64,000 bases of DNA from Bradyrhizobium sp. CB1015 (GTDB lineage: Bacteria > Pseudomonadota > Alphaproteobacteria > Rhizobiales > Xanthobacteraceae), in assembly GCF_025200925.1 (NCBI RefSeq), contig NZ_CP104174.1:6882001-6946000 (forward strand), written 5' to 3'. Below, piece by piece: positions 16,883-27,160 of the stretch. Positions within the stretch are counted from its first letter, which is position 1. Every line of letters starts with the position of its first letter. A program made the position numbers and the translations under genes. The notes below the pieces were generated by a model. It searched no databases. It was given only the letters and a program-made list of their open reading frames with translations, and had not been told where the DNA came from.

Positions 16883-18754
16883 ATGGAAGCACCCCTGCTG
16901 CATCTCGCCCTGGTCGGCACGCCCAACAGCGGCAAGACCTCGCTGTTCAACGCGCTGACCGGCAGCCGGCAGAAGGTCGCGAACTATCCCGGCGTCACGG
17001 TCGAGCGCAAGGAAGGCTTCTTCGTCACCCCGCTCGGCCGCCAGGTCTCCGTGGTCGACCTGCCCGGCACCTATTCGCTGCGCGGCCGCAGCCCGGACGA
17101 GGAGATCACCCGCGACTTCGTGCTCGGCAAGGCCTCCGGCGAGATCGTGCCCGACATCGTGCTGTGCGTCGCCGATTCCACCAATCTGCGCCTGACCATC
17201 CGCCTGCTGCTGGAGCTGAAGCGCACCGGGCGGCCGATGATCCTCGTGCTCAACATGTTCGACATCGCAAGCCGCCGCGGCATCGATGTCGACGTCGAGC
17301 GGCTCGCCAAGGAGCTCGACGTGCCCGTGGTCACCTCGATCGCGGTGCGCAAGGGCGGCACGGCCGACCTGCTCAAGCTGACCGACGAGATCTCAGCCAA
17401 GCTCGCCGCTGAGCCGCAGGACAACAGCTGGCGCGCGCTCAGCGTCAGCGAATTGCGCGCGACCCAGCGCGAGGCCGACCGCATCATCGCCGACTGCGTC
17501 AGCCTGCCTGCCCGCCCCGACACCTGGACCGCACGGATCGACGCCGTGGTGCTGCATCCGGTCGGCGGGCTAATCGTGCTCGCGCTGATCCTGTTCGTGA
17601 TGTTCCAGGCGGTGTTCGCGTGGGCGCAGCCGGTGATGGAGCTGCTGAAGTCCGGCTTCGACTCGCTCGGCGAGCTGGTGCAAGCCACCCTGCCCGACGG
17701 CTTGCTGCAAAGCTTCCTGCAGAACGGCGTGATCTCCGGCGTCGGCAGCGTCATCGTGTTCCTGCCGCAGATCATCCTCATCTTCCTGTTCATCCTGCTC
17801 CTGGAAGATTTCGGCTACATGGCGCGCGCGGCGTTCCTGATGGACCGCATCATGGGCGGCGCCGGGCTGCACGGCCGCGCCTTCATACCGCTGCTGTCGA
17901 GCTTTGCCTGCGCCATTCCCGGCATCATGGCGACACGCGTCATCGACAACAAGCGCGACCGGTTGACCACGATCCTGATCGCGCCGCTGATGACCTGCTC
18001 GGCGCGCATCCCGGTCTATACGCTGGTCATCTCCGCCTTCATTCCGGCCAAGGACATCTGGGGCTTCATCAATCTGCAAGGCCTCGTGATGTTCGGGCTC
18101 TACGCCACCGGCATCGTCAGCGCGCTCGTCGTCTCGTTCCTGATCAAGTTCTTCATGCTGCGCGACTTTGCGCCGGCGCCGTTCATGTTGGAGCTGCCGG
18201 ACTACAAGATGCCGCGGGTGAAATCCATCGTGATCGGCATCTATACCCGCGCCAAGATGTTCTTGCAGCGCGCCGGCACCACGATCTTCTCGATGATGGT
18301 GCTGATCTGGTTCCTGGCCTCGTTCCCGCAGCCGCCCGCGGGCGCGACCGGGCCGGCCATCGAGTTCAGCCTCGCTGCGATGATCGGCAAGGCGCTCGAA
18401 CCCCTGCTCGCCCCCGTCGGCTTCAATTGGCAGATCGCGGTGGCCTTGATCCCGGGCATGGCGGCGCGCGAGGTCGCGGTCGCGGCGCTCGGCACCGTCT
18501 ATGCGATCGAGGGCGGCAAGGAAGCAGCCGAGCAGATCGGCCAGGTGCTGGCGACGAAATGGTCGCTCGCGACCGCGCTGTCGATGCTGGCCTGGTACAT
18601 CTTCGCCCCGCAATGCGCCTCCACGCTGGCCGTGATCCGGCGCGAGACCGGCAGCTGGGCCTGGATGGGGGTCACCTTCACCTACATGCTGGTGCTGGCC
18701 TATGCGGCGAGCCTCGTGACCTACAACGTCGCGGTCGCGCTGGGCGCGGGCTAG
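16883..18754 (+). CDS. feoB: ferrous iron transporter FeoB
   Basis: A GTPase-linked membrane transporter for Fe(II). It has 623 residues from ATG 16883. The G-domain has G1 GTPNSGKT (12-19), G3 DLPGTYS (about 59-65) and G4 NMFD (about 123). The membrane part begins near residue 225 and includes the gating blocks FLLLLEDFGYMARAAFLMDR and PLLSSFACAIPGIMATRVI, and the second Gate repeat VALIPGMAAREVAVAALGTVYA. It is shorter than the 770-residue enterobacterial protein, as usual in this group. Confidence 0.95.
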   Translation: MEAPLLHLALVGTPNSGKTSLFNALTGSRQKVANYPGVTVERKEGFFVTPLGRQVSVVDLPGTYSLRGRSPDEEITRDFVLGKASGEIVPDIVLCVADSTNLRLTIRLLLELKRTGRPMILVLNMFDIASRRGIDVDVERLAKELDVPVVTSIAVRKGGTADLLKLTDEISAKLAAEPQDNSWRALSVSELRATQREADRIIADCVSLPARPDTWTARIDAVVLHPVGGLIVLALILFVMFQAVFAWAQPVMELLKSGFDSLGELVQATLPDGLLQSFLQNGVISGVGSVIVFLPQIILIFLFILLLEDFGYMARAAFLMDRIMGGAGLHGRAFIPLLSSFACAIPGIMATRVIDNKRDRLTTILIAPLMTCSARIPVYTLVISAFIPAKDIWGFINLQGLVMFGLYATGIVSALVVSFLIKFFMLRDFAPAPFMLELPDYKMPRVKSIVIGIYTRAKMFLQRAGTTIFSMMVLIWFLASFPQPPAGATGPAIEFSLAAMIGKALEPLLAPVGFNWQIAVALIPGMAAREVAVAALGTVYAIEGGKEAAEQIGQVLATKWSLATALSMLAWYIFAPQCASTLAVIRRETGSWAWMGVTFTYMLVLAYAASLVTYNVAVALGAG

Positions 18755-18840
18755 CCCCCTTCCAAAACAAAACTCTCGAAAACAACCCCATGCACAGTAG
18801 ACGGGGTTCGTGAAATCAATGGGTTACGCGTGTGCCAGTC

Positions 18841-18929
18841 CGTAGCCCGGAAGAAGCGCGTCGAAATCCGGGAATCTCGCCCAAAGCACCACCGCCCCGG
18901 ATTACGCTGCGCTCCATCCGGGCTACGAG
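18841..18929. repeat. palindromic intergenic repeat, family B copy 1
   Basis: Begins CGTAGCCCGGA and ends TCCATCCGGGCTACG, with GAAATCCGGGA and CCCCGGATTACGC inside. A closely similar copy lies at 60758-60845. It sits between feoB and the GNAT gene. Confidence 0.8.
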
Positions 18930-18997
18930 CCATGGCCCGTTGCCCCGTCGGGCAAAACAGGGGCATGATGTCACGATCAGCCCGCAGCGATAGCAGC

Positions 18998-19534
18998 ATG
19001 AACGACGACACGCCACGGAAGCGGCGATCTGTCTCCATGGACCATTTCAGCACCGACCGCCTGACCGCCGAGCGATTGCGCGAGGATCACCTCGCCGACC
19101 TCGTCGCGCTGCATCGCGATGCCGAGGTTTCCCGTTTCCTCGGCGGGGTGCGGACGCCCGAGGTCACGAAGGCCTATCTCGCGACCAACATGGCCCATTG
19201 GGACCAGCACGGCTTCGGGCTGTGGGCGCTGCGAACCAAAGACGGGGCCTTCGCCGGACGGGCGGGCATTCGGCACATTGTCGTGGACGATGTCGACGAG
19301 GTCGAGATCGCCTACGCATTCAAGCGCGAATTCTGGGGCAAGGGATTTGCAAGCGAGGTCGCGACTGCGCTGACGGACATCGGACTGTTACAGCTTGAGC
19401 TGCCGTCCCTCATCGGCATCGTCTATGTCGGCAACGCTGCATCCCGCCGTGTGCTGGAGAAGTCGAACTATCTCCTCGAGCGGAGCACGGACCGTCACGG
19501 CAACGACGCCGTGATCTACCGCATCCGGCCGTGA
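18998..19534 (+). CDS. GNAT family N-acetyltransferase, RimJ/RimL-like
   Basis: A 178-residue acetyltransferase of the Acetyltransf_3 type. Motifs are STDRLTAERLREDHLADLVALHRDAEVSRFLGG at the start, EIAYAFKREFWGKGFASEVATAL as the acetyl-CoA loop, and VYVGNAASRRVLEKSNYLLE near the end. The start is uncertain: ATG 18998 and ATG 19037 are both possible, and the latter begins at MDHFSTDRL where family similarity starts. The substrate is unknown. Confidence 0.8.
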   Translation: MNDDTPRKRRSVSMDHFSTDRLTAERLREDHLADLVALHRDAEVSRFLGGVRTPEVTKAYLATNMAHWDQHGFGLWALRTKDGAFAGRAGIRHIVVDDVDEVEIAYAFKREFWGKGFASEVATALTDIGLLQLELPSLIGIVYVGNAASRRVLEKSNYLLERSTDRHGNDAVIYRIRP

Positions 19535-19547
19535 GCGGGGCAATTCT

Positions 19548-19630
19548 CCGTCATTGTGAGCGCGGCGAAGCAATCCAGACTGCCCGAGCGGAAGGATTCT
19601 GGATTGCTTCGCTGCATCCGGGCTACGAAG
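19548..19630. repeat. chimeric palindromic repeat (families B and C)
   Basis: The left part GCGGCGAAGCAATCCAGA and right part TCTGGATTGCTTCGCTGC form an inverted repeat different from family B, but the last bases (GCATCCGGGCTACGAAG) are the family B end. It sits in the convergent gap between the GNAT gene and the 80-residue protein gene. Confidence 0.7.
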
Positions 19631-19633
19631 TTC

Positions 19634-19876
19634 TTACCGGAAATATCCCAGCACGAGATCGACGTCCGCGCTGCGGGCCACGGTGCCGTTCAGCTCGGCG
19701 TCGATGACGCGGCGGCAGGCGTCGACCGCGGCGTGGTCGCCGAGATCGTTGGCGGCTTCGAGCACGAGCCAGGCGACGTCCACCGAGGCCTTGTCCGGAG
19801 CTGCGCCGCCGAGATCCGCGCTGGCGGCATTGGCCGGAGTCTTCTTGCGAACGGCGGTGCCGAATTGAGGCAACAT
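19634..19876 (-). CDS. small hypothetical protein
   Basis: An 80-residue soluble protein that I do not recognise. It starts MLPQFGTAVRKKTPANAASADLG and contains VAWLVLEAANDLGDHAAVDACRRVID, a likely helical pair. The start at 19876 has a good ribosome site (GGGGAG, about 9 bases upstream), which supports real coding. It follows the DUF2336 gene by 19 bases on the same strand and is probably in the same operon. Confidence 0.6.
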   Translation of the reverse strand: MLPQFGTAVRKKTPANAASADLGGAAPDKASVDVAWLVLEAANDLGDHAAVDACRRVIDAELNGTVARSADVDLVLGYFR

Positions 19877-19895
19877 AGCAGATACTCCCCTGTCC

Positions 19896-21014
19896 TCAGT
19901 GTACCTGGAGCTCGGGCTGACGGCCCGCATCGGCACCCGCGCTGTTCTTGCGCGACTGGTAGAACTTCAAGATGCTGCGCGAGGTTTCGATCTTGAGCCG
20001 GCCGTACTCGCGTTCGTTGTCATGGAGCTCGCGTGCCGTGATCAGATGATCCTTGGCGCCGAGGAACAGCAGCGACATCGTCGTGTCCCAGGAGAAGTCG
20101 AGGGCCTTGCACAGCACCAGGATCATCTCGCGGTTACGGTCCATCAACGCGCGCTCGATCACGTCGACCGGCAGCGCCGACAGCAGCGACAGGCCGATCT
20201 GCACCTCGTCGAAGCGGTGTTGGCGGGCATAGTTCGAGATCGAATCCTGGTTGAGATTGCCCTGACGGTACTGCGTCGTGACCACGCGCTTGGCGACGAA
20301 ATAGCTGCGCGAGGACGGGCCGAACTTGGACTGGAGATCGCCCGTGACCTCGGTCACCGAGCTCTGGATCTGCGCCATCATCTCGGGCCGCTCGGTCTCG
20401 AGGCGACGGCGGACGTCTTCGGAGGCCTTCGCGATCAGCTGCTGGAAGATGTGGCGCGGCACGTCCTTGCGCAGGCCGAGCTGCTCGGCAAGGATCGAAT
20501 CGCCCTCGGCGCGGCGGACCATGTGCAAGAGGCCCGAGCCGGAGAAACGCGCACCCTCGTTCTTGGCGACCGAGGTCACGACCTCCTGGTTGCCGCGCTT
20601 GACCAGCACGTCGGTCACGGCTTCGCCGATCGACTGCCGCTGCGAGATCGCCAGCAGATGAGCCTGGCCCTTGGTCATGGCGCTCTCGATCAGCATCTTC
20701 TCGTCGATACGGTTGGAATCGCGCAGCACGGGACCGGCAACCGCGATCTCGTCGTCGAGGGCGAGCTTTTCGATGACGTTGAGCGGGGCGTGATCGCAGG
20801 CCGACATCACTTCGGAGAGCTGCGCGCGCGCAGCCACCTCGATCTCATCGGCGAGCCGGCCGATCACCTCGCCGAACGTGCTGATCTCGTCGTCGCTGTA
20901 GCGGCCGGTGATCAGGATGTCGGTCGCATGCCACAATGCGCGCACCCGGCTTTCGTCGGTGCCGCGCGCGATCGCGTCGTCCAGATCCTGTAGAAGCGAT
21001 TTCGCCCCGTTCAT
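19896..21014 (-). CDS. DUF2336 domain protein
   Basis: A 372-residue, mostly helical, cytoplasmic protein with the layout of alphaproteobacterial DUF2336 proteins: HEAT-like helices, including EKLALDDEIAVAGPVLRDSNRIDEKMLIESA, GQAHLLAISQRQSIGEAVTDVLVKRGNQEVV and VTSVAKNEGARFS. Members are often near motility or cell-cycle genes, but no biochemical role is settled. It is followed by a small gene on the same strand. Confidence 0.85.
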   Translation of the reverse strand: MNGAKSLLQDLDDAIARGTDESRVRALWHATDILITGRYSDDEISTFGEVIGRLADEIEVAARAQLSEVMSACDHAPLNVIEKLALDDEIAVAGPVLRDSNRIDEKMLIESAMTKGQAHLLAISQRQSIGEAVTDVLVKRGNQEVVTSVAKNEGARFSGSGLLHMVRRAEGDSILAEQLGLRKDVPRHIFQQLIAKASEDVRRRLETERPEMMAQIQSSVTEVTGDLQSKFGPSSRSYFVAKRVVTTQYRQGNLNQDSISNYARQHRFDEVQIGLSLLSALPVDVIERALMDRNREMILVLCKALDFSWDTTMSLLFLGAKDHLITARELHDNEREYGRLKIETSRSILKFYQSRKNSAGADAGRQPELQVH

Positions 21015-21214
21015 CTCGATAACCCCAGTTCTTGGCAGCCCTTTGGCGAGCCGTCCCGCCGCTCGCGGCGCGACGCCGAATTCCTCTGGGAACCAACGCT
21101 AGAGATGAAACGCGAGAATTCAGTAAAATCGGCAAATCAGTTTTGCCGACGAAAATTCGTTCAAATGCGAGGGAATCCGTTAAGAGGCGGGGAAGATGCT
21201 GCGCGGGAGGTGCG

Positions 21215-21359
21215 CTCCCTCTCCCGCTTGCGGGAGAGAGTTGGGGAGAGGGTGCTTCCGCGATGGGAATCCCCTAGAGGAGAAAGCCCTCACCCGGCGC
21301 GCGGGACGATGCTTCGCATCGCCCGGAAGCGCCGACCTCTCCCGCAAGCGGGAGAGGTG
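21215..21359. repeat. palindromic intergenic repeat, family D copy 1
   Basis: Ends are CTCTCCCGCTTGCGGGAGAG and CTCTCCCGCAAGCGGGAGAG, with a second inner inverted repeat (GATGCTTCGCATC). It fills most of the 384-base gap between the DUF2336 gene start and the AsmA stop; I see no gene in that gap. Related copies are at 41905, 43171 (inside uvrD) and 54872. Confidence 0.85.
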
Positions 21360-21398
21360 AGCGAGCCCGCCGCTCGGTCCGGGCAAACCAAGAGCGCG

Positions 21399-24300
21399 CT
21401 ATGGATTCTGCGGCGTCAGCACCAGCGGCGGCTTCGGCCTGGGCTTGGGAGGCGGCGGGCCCGGGGCTGGCTTCACGTCGATCGGCGGGGGGAGCGGTGC
21501 GAGTTGCTGGCTTGCAAGCGGCGGACTCGGCGCGGCGGGCGCGGCCTGCGGAGCCTTCGGGGTCGGCGCCACCTTGGGCTTTGCCGGCATGCGGCGCGGA
21601 TCCTGGCCCGGCAACGGCACATTGGCCGGCGCCTGCTCGGGCGCGCCATCGGGAGACACCAACGTCGGCAGCGCAGCGGTGGCCGGCGGCGGCTCGCCGC
21701 GCTCGATGGCGTCGAGCCGCCGCGTCTCGCGATCGATCGTGCGCACCGCAAGCCATGACGACAGCGGCGCGACGTCGATGGTACGGCTCAGCCTGTCGGG
21801 CGGGCCTGCCGCGAACAGCTGGATCTCCGGCGGGGCGCCGGAGAGCCCGGTCATGATCGGCGTCAGACTGGCGCGGATGTCGGCCTGGTCCGCGGGAATG
21901 TCGTAGCCGCCGGAGACAATGGCGCGGGCATTCTTCGCTTCCAGCGGCGTTGCCCCGACCCGCAGGCGGCCGTCGCGGATCGTGAACGGAATCTGCGCCG
22001 AGGGCACCGCGATGCGCCCCGCCGCCAGCGCGGGCTCGACGAGCTGCCGCAGCCGGTGGTCGTCATTGACCTGGCCGCCGTCGCTGGCGCGGATGGCGAT
22101 CTCGAACGCACGCGGATTGAGGCCGGCGATCTCGGCGGATTCCAGCGTCACCGTGCCGTTGCCGGCGAGCGCACCGGTGAGGGCCGCGACGCTGCGGCCC
22201 TGGCTGGTCAGCGCCATCTGCACCGAGGCGCGCCCCTTGGGCAGCGCGAGGTCGCGATAGCGCAGCGCCGACGCATCGACGTTGCTGAGCTCGATGCGCG
22301 CGTTCAACGCAAGACCACCCGCGCCATTGCGCGCGTCGAGGCTTGCGGACATTTCGCCGCCGCCGACGCCGCCCTTGAGCGCATCGAACGCGAGCGACTG
22401 GCCGTCACTCCGGATCACGCCGCCAATGGGGCGCAGCTCGATGCCGCCCGGCAACGTTCCGCGCAAGGTCTGGAAGGCGATGCGGCCGCGCCAGCCGCCG
22501 ACTAGTCCGGCGCCGAGCGGCTCGCCGGACTCATGACCGGCCGCGCCGACCGCGATTGCGAGCGCCGGCACCAGATCGAGCGAATCGAGCCCGACCTCGC
22601 CATCGACGGTCTTGTCCTGATCGAGCGTCACCGAAACATGGCCGCGCAGATGCGAGCCCGCGGCATTGCCGTCGAGATCGCCGAGGGTCAGGCGATTGCC
22701 GGAGAGCGTGAGGCGGGAGGACAGGCTGACATTCTGCGCCGACTTGTCGGCCGGGCTGGTCCCGAGCAGCGGCGCCAGATTGGCGTTGCGCACGCGCAGG
22801 TTCACGCTCGCCTTGGGTTCGGACGATTTGGGTTCGGGCGATTTGGGCTCGGACGCTTTGGGCTCCGACAATTCGACGCTGCCTTGCGCGTCCGCTTCGA
22901 GCCCCCCGCCGCTGAGCTTTGCGTTCAATTGCAAGGGACGGCGCCAGGTCCCGCTCAACCGGCCTTCGAATTGCGAGGCGCCCTCGCCCGCGGCCACGAT
23001 GCGATCGAGCCCGAACAGCGCCAACAGGGCGCCGGCCTGCGGCGCCGCCACTTTTGCGTCCAGCGTGAAGTCGCTGTTGCGCAGGCGTTCGAGGTCGATG
23101 CCGCCGATGGCGGCCGCCGGCGTCTGCGCGGCCAGGGTCGCCGTGGTCTTGAGCTGCGGTGCGTCGAGGTCGAGCACGACACGGGCATTGCTGCGATCGG
23201 CCTGCTCGGCGTTCTTGTCGAGACTGAGCTCGAGCTTGAGACGGGTCGCGCCGGGCAAAGACGGGAGCGCATCAAGGCGCGCGCGCAGCGCGGGCGCAAA
23301 CGGCTCGACCAGCGCGGTGAGCTCGTGCAGCGAATTGGCCGAGGATTTCAGCGCGAGCTTGCCGGTGGTTTTGGTGCGGTCGAAGCTGCCGCTCGCCTCC
23401 GTGGTCACATCGCCGGCCTGGCCGAAGCGCAGCTGCTCCAGCGACAGCGATGCGGGGCTGTAGGCGAGCCTGGCAGCGAACGGCCGCAGCTCCTGGCCGG
23501 CGGAGATGGCGCGGCCGATATCGAGCGAGAGCTTTGCCTCCTCCGGCCATTCGCCCTGCGGCCCCGCCAGCGCGCGCACGAAGCTCGCGGCGGCATCGAG
23601 GTCGAGCCGGTCGGCCCTGAGGTCCGCGTCGATCCGCGAGCCCTTGCTGGCGCCTGTTTGCACGAAGGCGATGCGGCCTTCGACCGCGCCGCCATCGATG
23701 TCGGCCTTCAGCCTGTCGATGGCGAGATGATTGGCGGCGATGGTGACGTCGCCGGCGAGACGCAGCGGCCGCGTGCTGCGGCGGTTGATCTCGCTGCGGC
23801 CCTGCAGCCAGGCCACCAGCGTGTCGGGATCCGACGACTCGACGCTGAGCCGGCCGCTGAAACTGTCGGCGCCGGGAGCCGCGCCATTGAGCGAGAGTTG
23901 CGTCATGCCGGGCGCGCGCAGCTCGAGGCGCCGGAACGTCCAGGATCGGCCGTCGGTCGCAAGCTCGGTCGCGATGTTCTGGAGCGGACGGCCACCGAGC
24001 ATGATCTGATCGGCATTGAACTCGATCTGCGCCGGGATCGGCACCTGCGGGATCGCCGCCAGCCCTGCGCGCATTGCCGGCAGGACGCGCTGTGGATCGG
24101 CATCGTCCTTGGCGGTCAACCTGTCGGCATCGACCTGCCGCGCCGACAATACCGCGCGCAACAAGGGCGAAGCGCCAAACCTGATATCGCCGACGCCGCC
24201 GAGCTTCAGGGCGGTGTCCTCCGGGCCGAAGCTCGCGTCGATCTGCTCGAATTTCGCGCCGGCCGGATCGGCCTTGAGCCTGGTCGCGAGCTTCCAGGGT

Positions 24301-25058
24301 GTCGGCCCCGCCTCGCCCGCCTTCCTGGCCGCGGGCACGGCAAGCGTCAGCGCCCCCTCGAATTTCGGCTGGCGATTGTCGAAGGCGAGCACGCCTTCGA
24401 GATCGGCGAGGATGGCGCGCTCGCCGGGATCGATGTTCAGGTGGAGACGGGTTGCGGTGCCGTCGGCGCTGGGGCCGGAGGAGACGCGGAACGGGTAGCG
24501 CACTCCGCGCGCGGTGAAACTACCGTCGCCCCGCACCGAGCCAGCGAGCGAGCGCACGTCGCCGGAGAAGGCGATGTCGTTCAATTCCAGCGTCGAGCGG
24601 CTGGCGGCGTCGTGAAGTGCGATGCGGCCGGTGAGGTTCAGCCGCTCGATGGCGAGGGACGCCAGGTTGAAGGTGCCGCTCGCGGTCGACGGCAGATCGA
24701 CCCGCCCGCGCGCGTCCAGGCCAAGATCGACCGCCATGCCGCTGACCGAAAGCTCGGTGGCGCGCCATTCGCCGCGCATCAGGGAGCCGAGGCTGAACTC
24801 GACGTCGAGTTTGTCGGCGCGCAGGCGGCCGAGATCGTTGTTGCCGCCGAAGGTGACGGCGCGCAGCCGCAGGGTCGGCGCCGGCAACAGCCGCGCGTCG
24901 AGCTCGCCCGCCACCCGCACCGGCACGCCAATGATCTTGCCGGCCTCCGCCTCGAACTGGGGCCTGAACTGGTTCCAGTCGATGTAGTAAGGCCCGATCA
25001 GCGCGGCCAGCAGCGCAATGATGAAGGCAATCGCCAATCCGAGCAGCGTCGTCTGCAC
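21399..25058 (-). CDS. AsmA family envelope protein
   Basis: A very large (1219-residue) protein anchored in the inner membrane by one N-terminal segment (TTLLGLAIAFIIALLAALIGPYYI), with the rest in the periplasm as repetitive beta-structure, as in the AsmA/TamB/YhdP group that is thought to carry lipids between membranes. The start is GTG 25058, which has GAGGGGAG just upstream. Family features are the opening GPYYIDWNQFRPQFEAEAGKIIGVPVRV and the C-terminal AsmA block (LNARIELSNVDASALRYRDL, IPFTIRDGRLRVGATPLEA). It has a Pro/Ala-rich tail of about 105 residues and a 20-residue Ser-Glu-Pro-Lys repeat near residue 730. A promoter is visible upstream. Confidence 0.88.
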   Translation of the reverse strand: MQTTLLGLAIAFIIALLAALIGPYYIDWNQFRPQFEAEAGKIIGVPVRVAGELDARLLPAPTLRLRAVTFGGNNDLGRLRADKLDVEFSLGSLMRGEWRATELSVSGMAVDLGLDARGRVDLPSTASGTFNLASLAIERLNLTGRIALHDAASRSTLELNDIAFSGDVRSLAGSVRGDGSFTARGVRYPFRVSSGPSADGTATRLHLNIDPGERAILADLEGVLAFDNRQPKFEGALTLAVPAARKAGEAGPTPWKLATRLKADPAGAKFEQIDASFGPEDTALKLGGVGDIRFGASPLLRAVLSARQVDADRLTAKDDADPQRVLPAMRAGLAAIPQVPIPAQIEFNADQIMLGGRPLQNIATELATDGRSWTFRRLELRAPGMTQLSLNGAAPGADSFSGRLSVESSDPDTLVAWLQGRSEINRRSTRPLRLAGDVTIAANHLAIDRLKADIDGGAVEGRIAFVQTGASKGSRIDADLRADRLDLDAAASFVRALAGPQGEWPEEAKLSLDIGRAISAGQELRPFAARLAYSPASLSLEQLRFGQAGDVTTEASGSFDRTKTTGKLALKSSANSLHELTALVEPFAPALRARLDALPSLPGATRLKLELSLDKNAEQADRSNARVVLDLDAPQLKTTATLAAQTPAAAIGGIDLERLRNSDFTLDAKVAAPQAGALLALFGLDRIVAAGEGASQFEGRLSGTWRRPLQLNAKLSGGGLEADAQGSVELSEPKASEPKSPEPKSSEPKASVNLRVRNANLAPLLGTSPADKSAQNVSLSSRLTLSGNRLTLGDLDGNAAGSHLRGHVSVTLDQDKTVDGEVGLDSLDLVPALAIAVGAAGHESGEPLGAGLVGGWRGRIAFQTLRGTLPGGIELRPIGGVIRSDGQSLAFDALKGGVGGGEMSASLDARNGAGGLALNARIELSNVDASALRYRDLALPKGRASVQMALTSQGRSVAALTGALAGNGTVTLESAEIAGLNPRAFEIAIRASDGGQVNDDHRLRQLVEPALAAGRIAVPSAQIPFTIRDGRLRVGATPLEAKNARAIVSGGYDIPADQADIRASLTPIMTGLSGAPPEIQLFAAGPPDRLSRTIDVAPLSSWLAVRTIDRETRRLDAIERGEPPPATAALPTLVSPDGAPEQAPANVPLPGQDPRRMPAKPKVAPTPKAPQAAPAAPSPPLASQQLAPLPPPIDVKPAPGPPPPKPRPKPPLVLTPQNP
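22812..22871. repeat. 15-bp tandem repeat, four units, inside the AsmA gene
   Basis: Four 15-base units of the form TTTGGGTTCGGACGA lie head to tail (22812, 22827, 22842, 22857), with two to four differences. On the coding strand they give four SEPKx units in a linker between beta-rich parts, so unit number can vary without a frameshift. Confidence 0.75.
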
Positions 25059-25125
25059 GGGTCTCCCCTCGGCCAAACCGGCCCGGGCCGAAGCTGAGGG
25101 CCTCAGGCGCGCCGGAACAGCCCTT

Positions 25126-25153
25126 ATATAGGGGGAAGTGTGGCGAAGTCACA
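25126..25153 (-). promoter_or_regulatory. probable promoter of the AsmA gene
   Basis: On the minus strand, TGTGAC (25148-25153) and CTATAT (25126-25131) are separated by 16 bases, close to the rhizobial consensus, about 70 bases before the GTG start. Confidence 0.45.
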
Positions 25154-25190
25154 GCGACTGTTGCGCGCGGAGGTTAACGCTGAGCGCCCC

Positions 25191-26420
<1,230 letters not shown>

Positions 26421-26499
26421 GGTGACCTCGGATCGTTGCCGATGACACGAATACGCAAGGCTGCCCCATCGCCCGGCGTAACCATCCCCGAAACTTATC

Positions 26500-26525
26500 A
26501 ACTCGATACATTGTTGTATCGAGTT
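26500..26525. promoter_or_regulatory. perfect inverted repeat between the P450 and TetR genes
   Basis: Arms AACTCGATACA and TGTATCGAGTT flank a 4-base spacer TTGT. It lies 24 bases before the TetR start and 80 bases before the P450 start. The layout (divergent regulator and target with one palindrome) is typical of an autorepressing TetR operator. Confidence 0.75.
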
Positions 26526-26548
26526 GCAGCTTGCCCTATTCTGCGGCT

Positions 26549-27160
26549 ATGTCAAGGCTGAGAACGAGACCGACCAGGGACGACACGCGCGAGGCGCTGT
26601 TCGAGGCCGCCGCGCGCGTATTCGAGGAGGACGGCATCGGCGGCGCCAGCATCGAGGCGATCGCGGCGGCGGCGGGCTTCACCCGCGGCGCGTTCTATTC
26701 GAACTTTGCGAGCAAGGACGAATTGATCATCGCCATGCTCGAGGACCATGTCGAGCAGTCGATCCGGCGCAACATGGACATCCTGGCGCAGCACGACAAT
26801 CTCGACGATTTCATCGCGGCGCTGAAGACGATGGATCGCAGCCGGCAGGATCCGCTCGGCCGCTCGCCCCTGCTCCACATGGAGATGATCCTGTTCGTGG
26901 CGCGCGCCGAGAAACGCCGCCCGGAGCTTGCCAAACGCCTGCGCGCGCGGCGCAAGCTGGTCGCCGACATCGTCGAGGCGACGCTGAAGAGCAACGGACG
27001 CGACCACAATCTGGACCCGCCCTGGATGGCCGCAATCGTGCTCGCGCTGGAGGACGGCTTTCGCCTGCACCGGCTGATCGATCCCGAGACGACGCCGGCC
27101 GACAGTTTCCTGCGCGCGATCACGGATCTCCGGCGCAGGACGGGATTGGCCTCGGCCTAG
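26549..27160 (+). CDS. TetR family transcriptional regulator
   Basis: A 203-residue repressor. The N-terminal helix-turn-helix is at about residues 10-56 (TREALFEAAARVFEEDGIGG, SIEAIAAAAGFTRGAFYSNFASKDELI), followed by a helical ligand domain. The start is ATG 26549 (a TTG 18 bases earlier is in frame). It probably controls itself and the divergent P450 gene through the palindrome at 26500-26525. Its stop codon overlaps that of the convergent araC-type gene by 4 bases (CTAG). Confidence 0.92.
   Translation: MSRLRTRPTRDDTREALFEAAARVFEEDGIGGASIEAIAAAAGFTRGAFYSNFASKDELIIAMLEDHVEQSIRRNMDILAQHDNLDDFIAALKTMDRSRQDPLGRSPLLHMEMILFVARAEKRRPELAKRLRARRKLVADIVEATLKSNGRDHNLDPPWMAAIVLALEDGFRLHRLIDPETTPADSFLRAITDLRRRTGLASA

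Noticed and set aside
22533..25097. A very long open frame opposite the AsmA gene
   Set aside because: Its translation is Arg/Gln/Gly-rich with no recognisable fold and it mirrors the high-GC third-position pattern of the AsmA frame.
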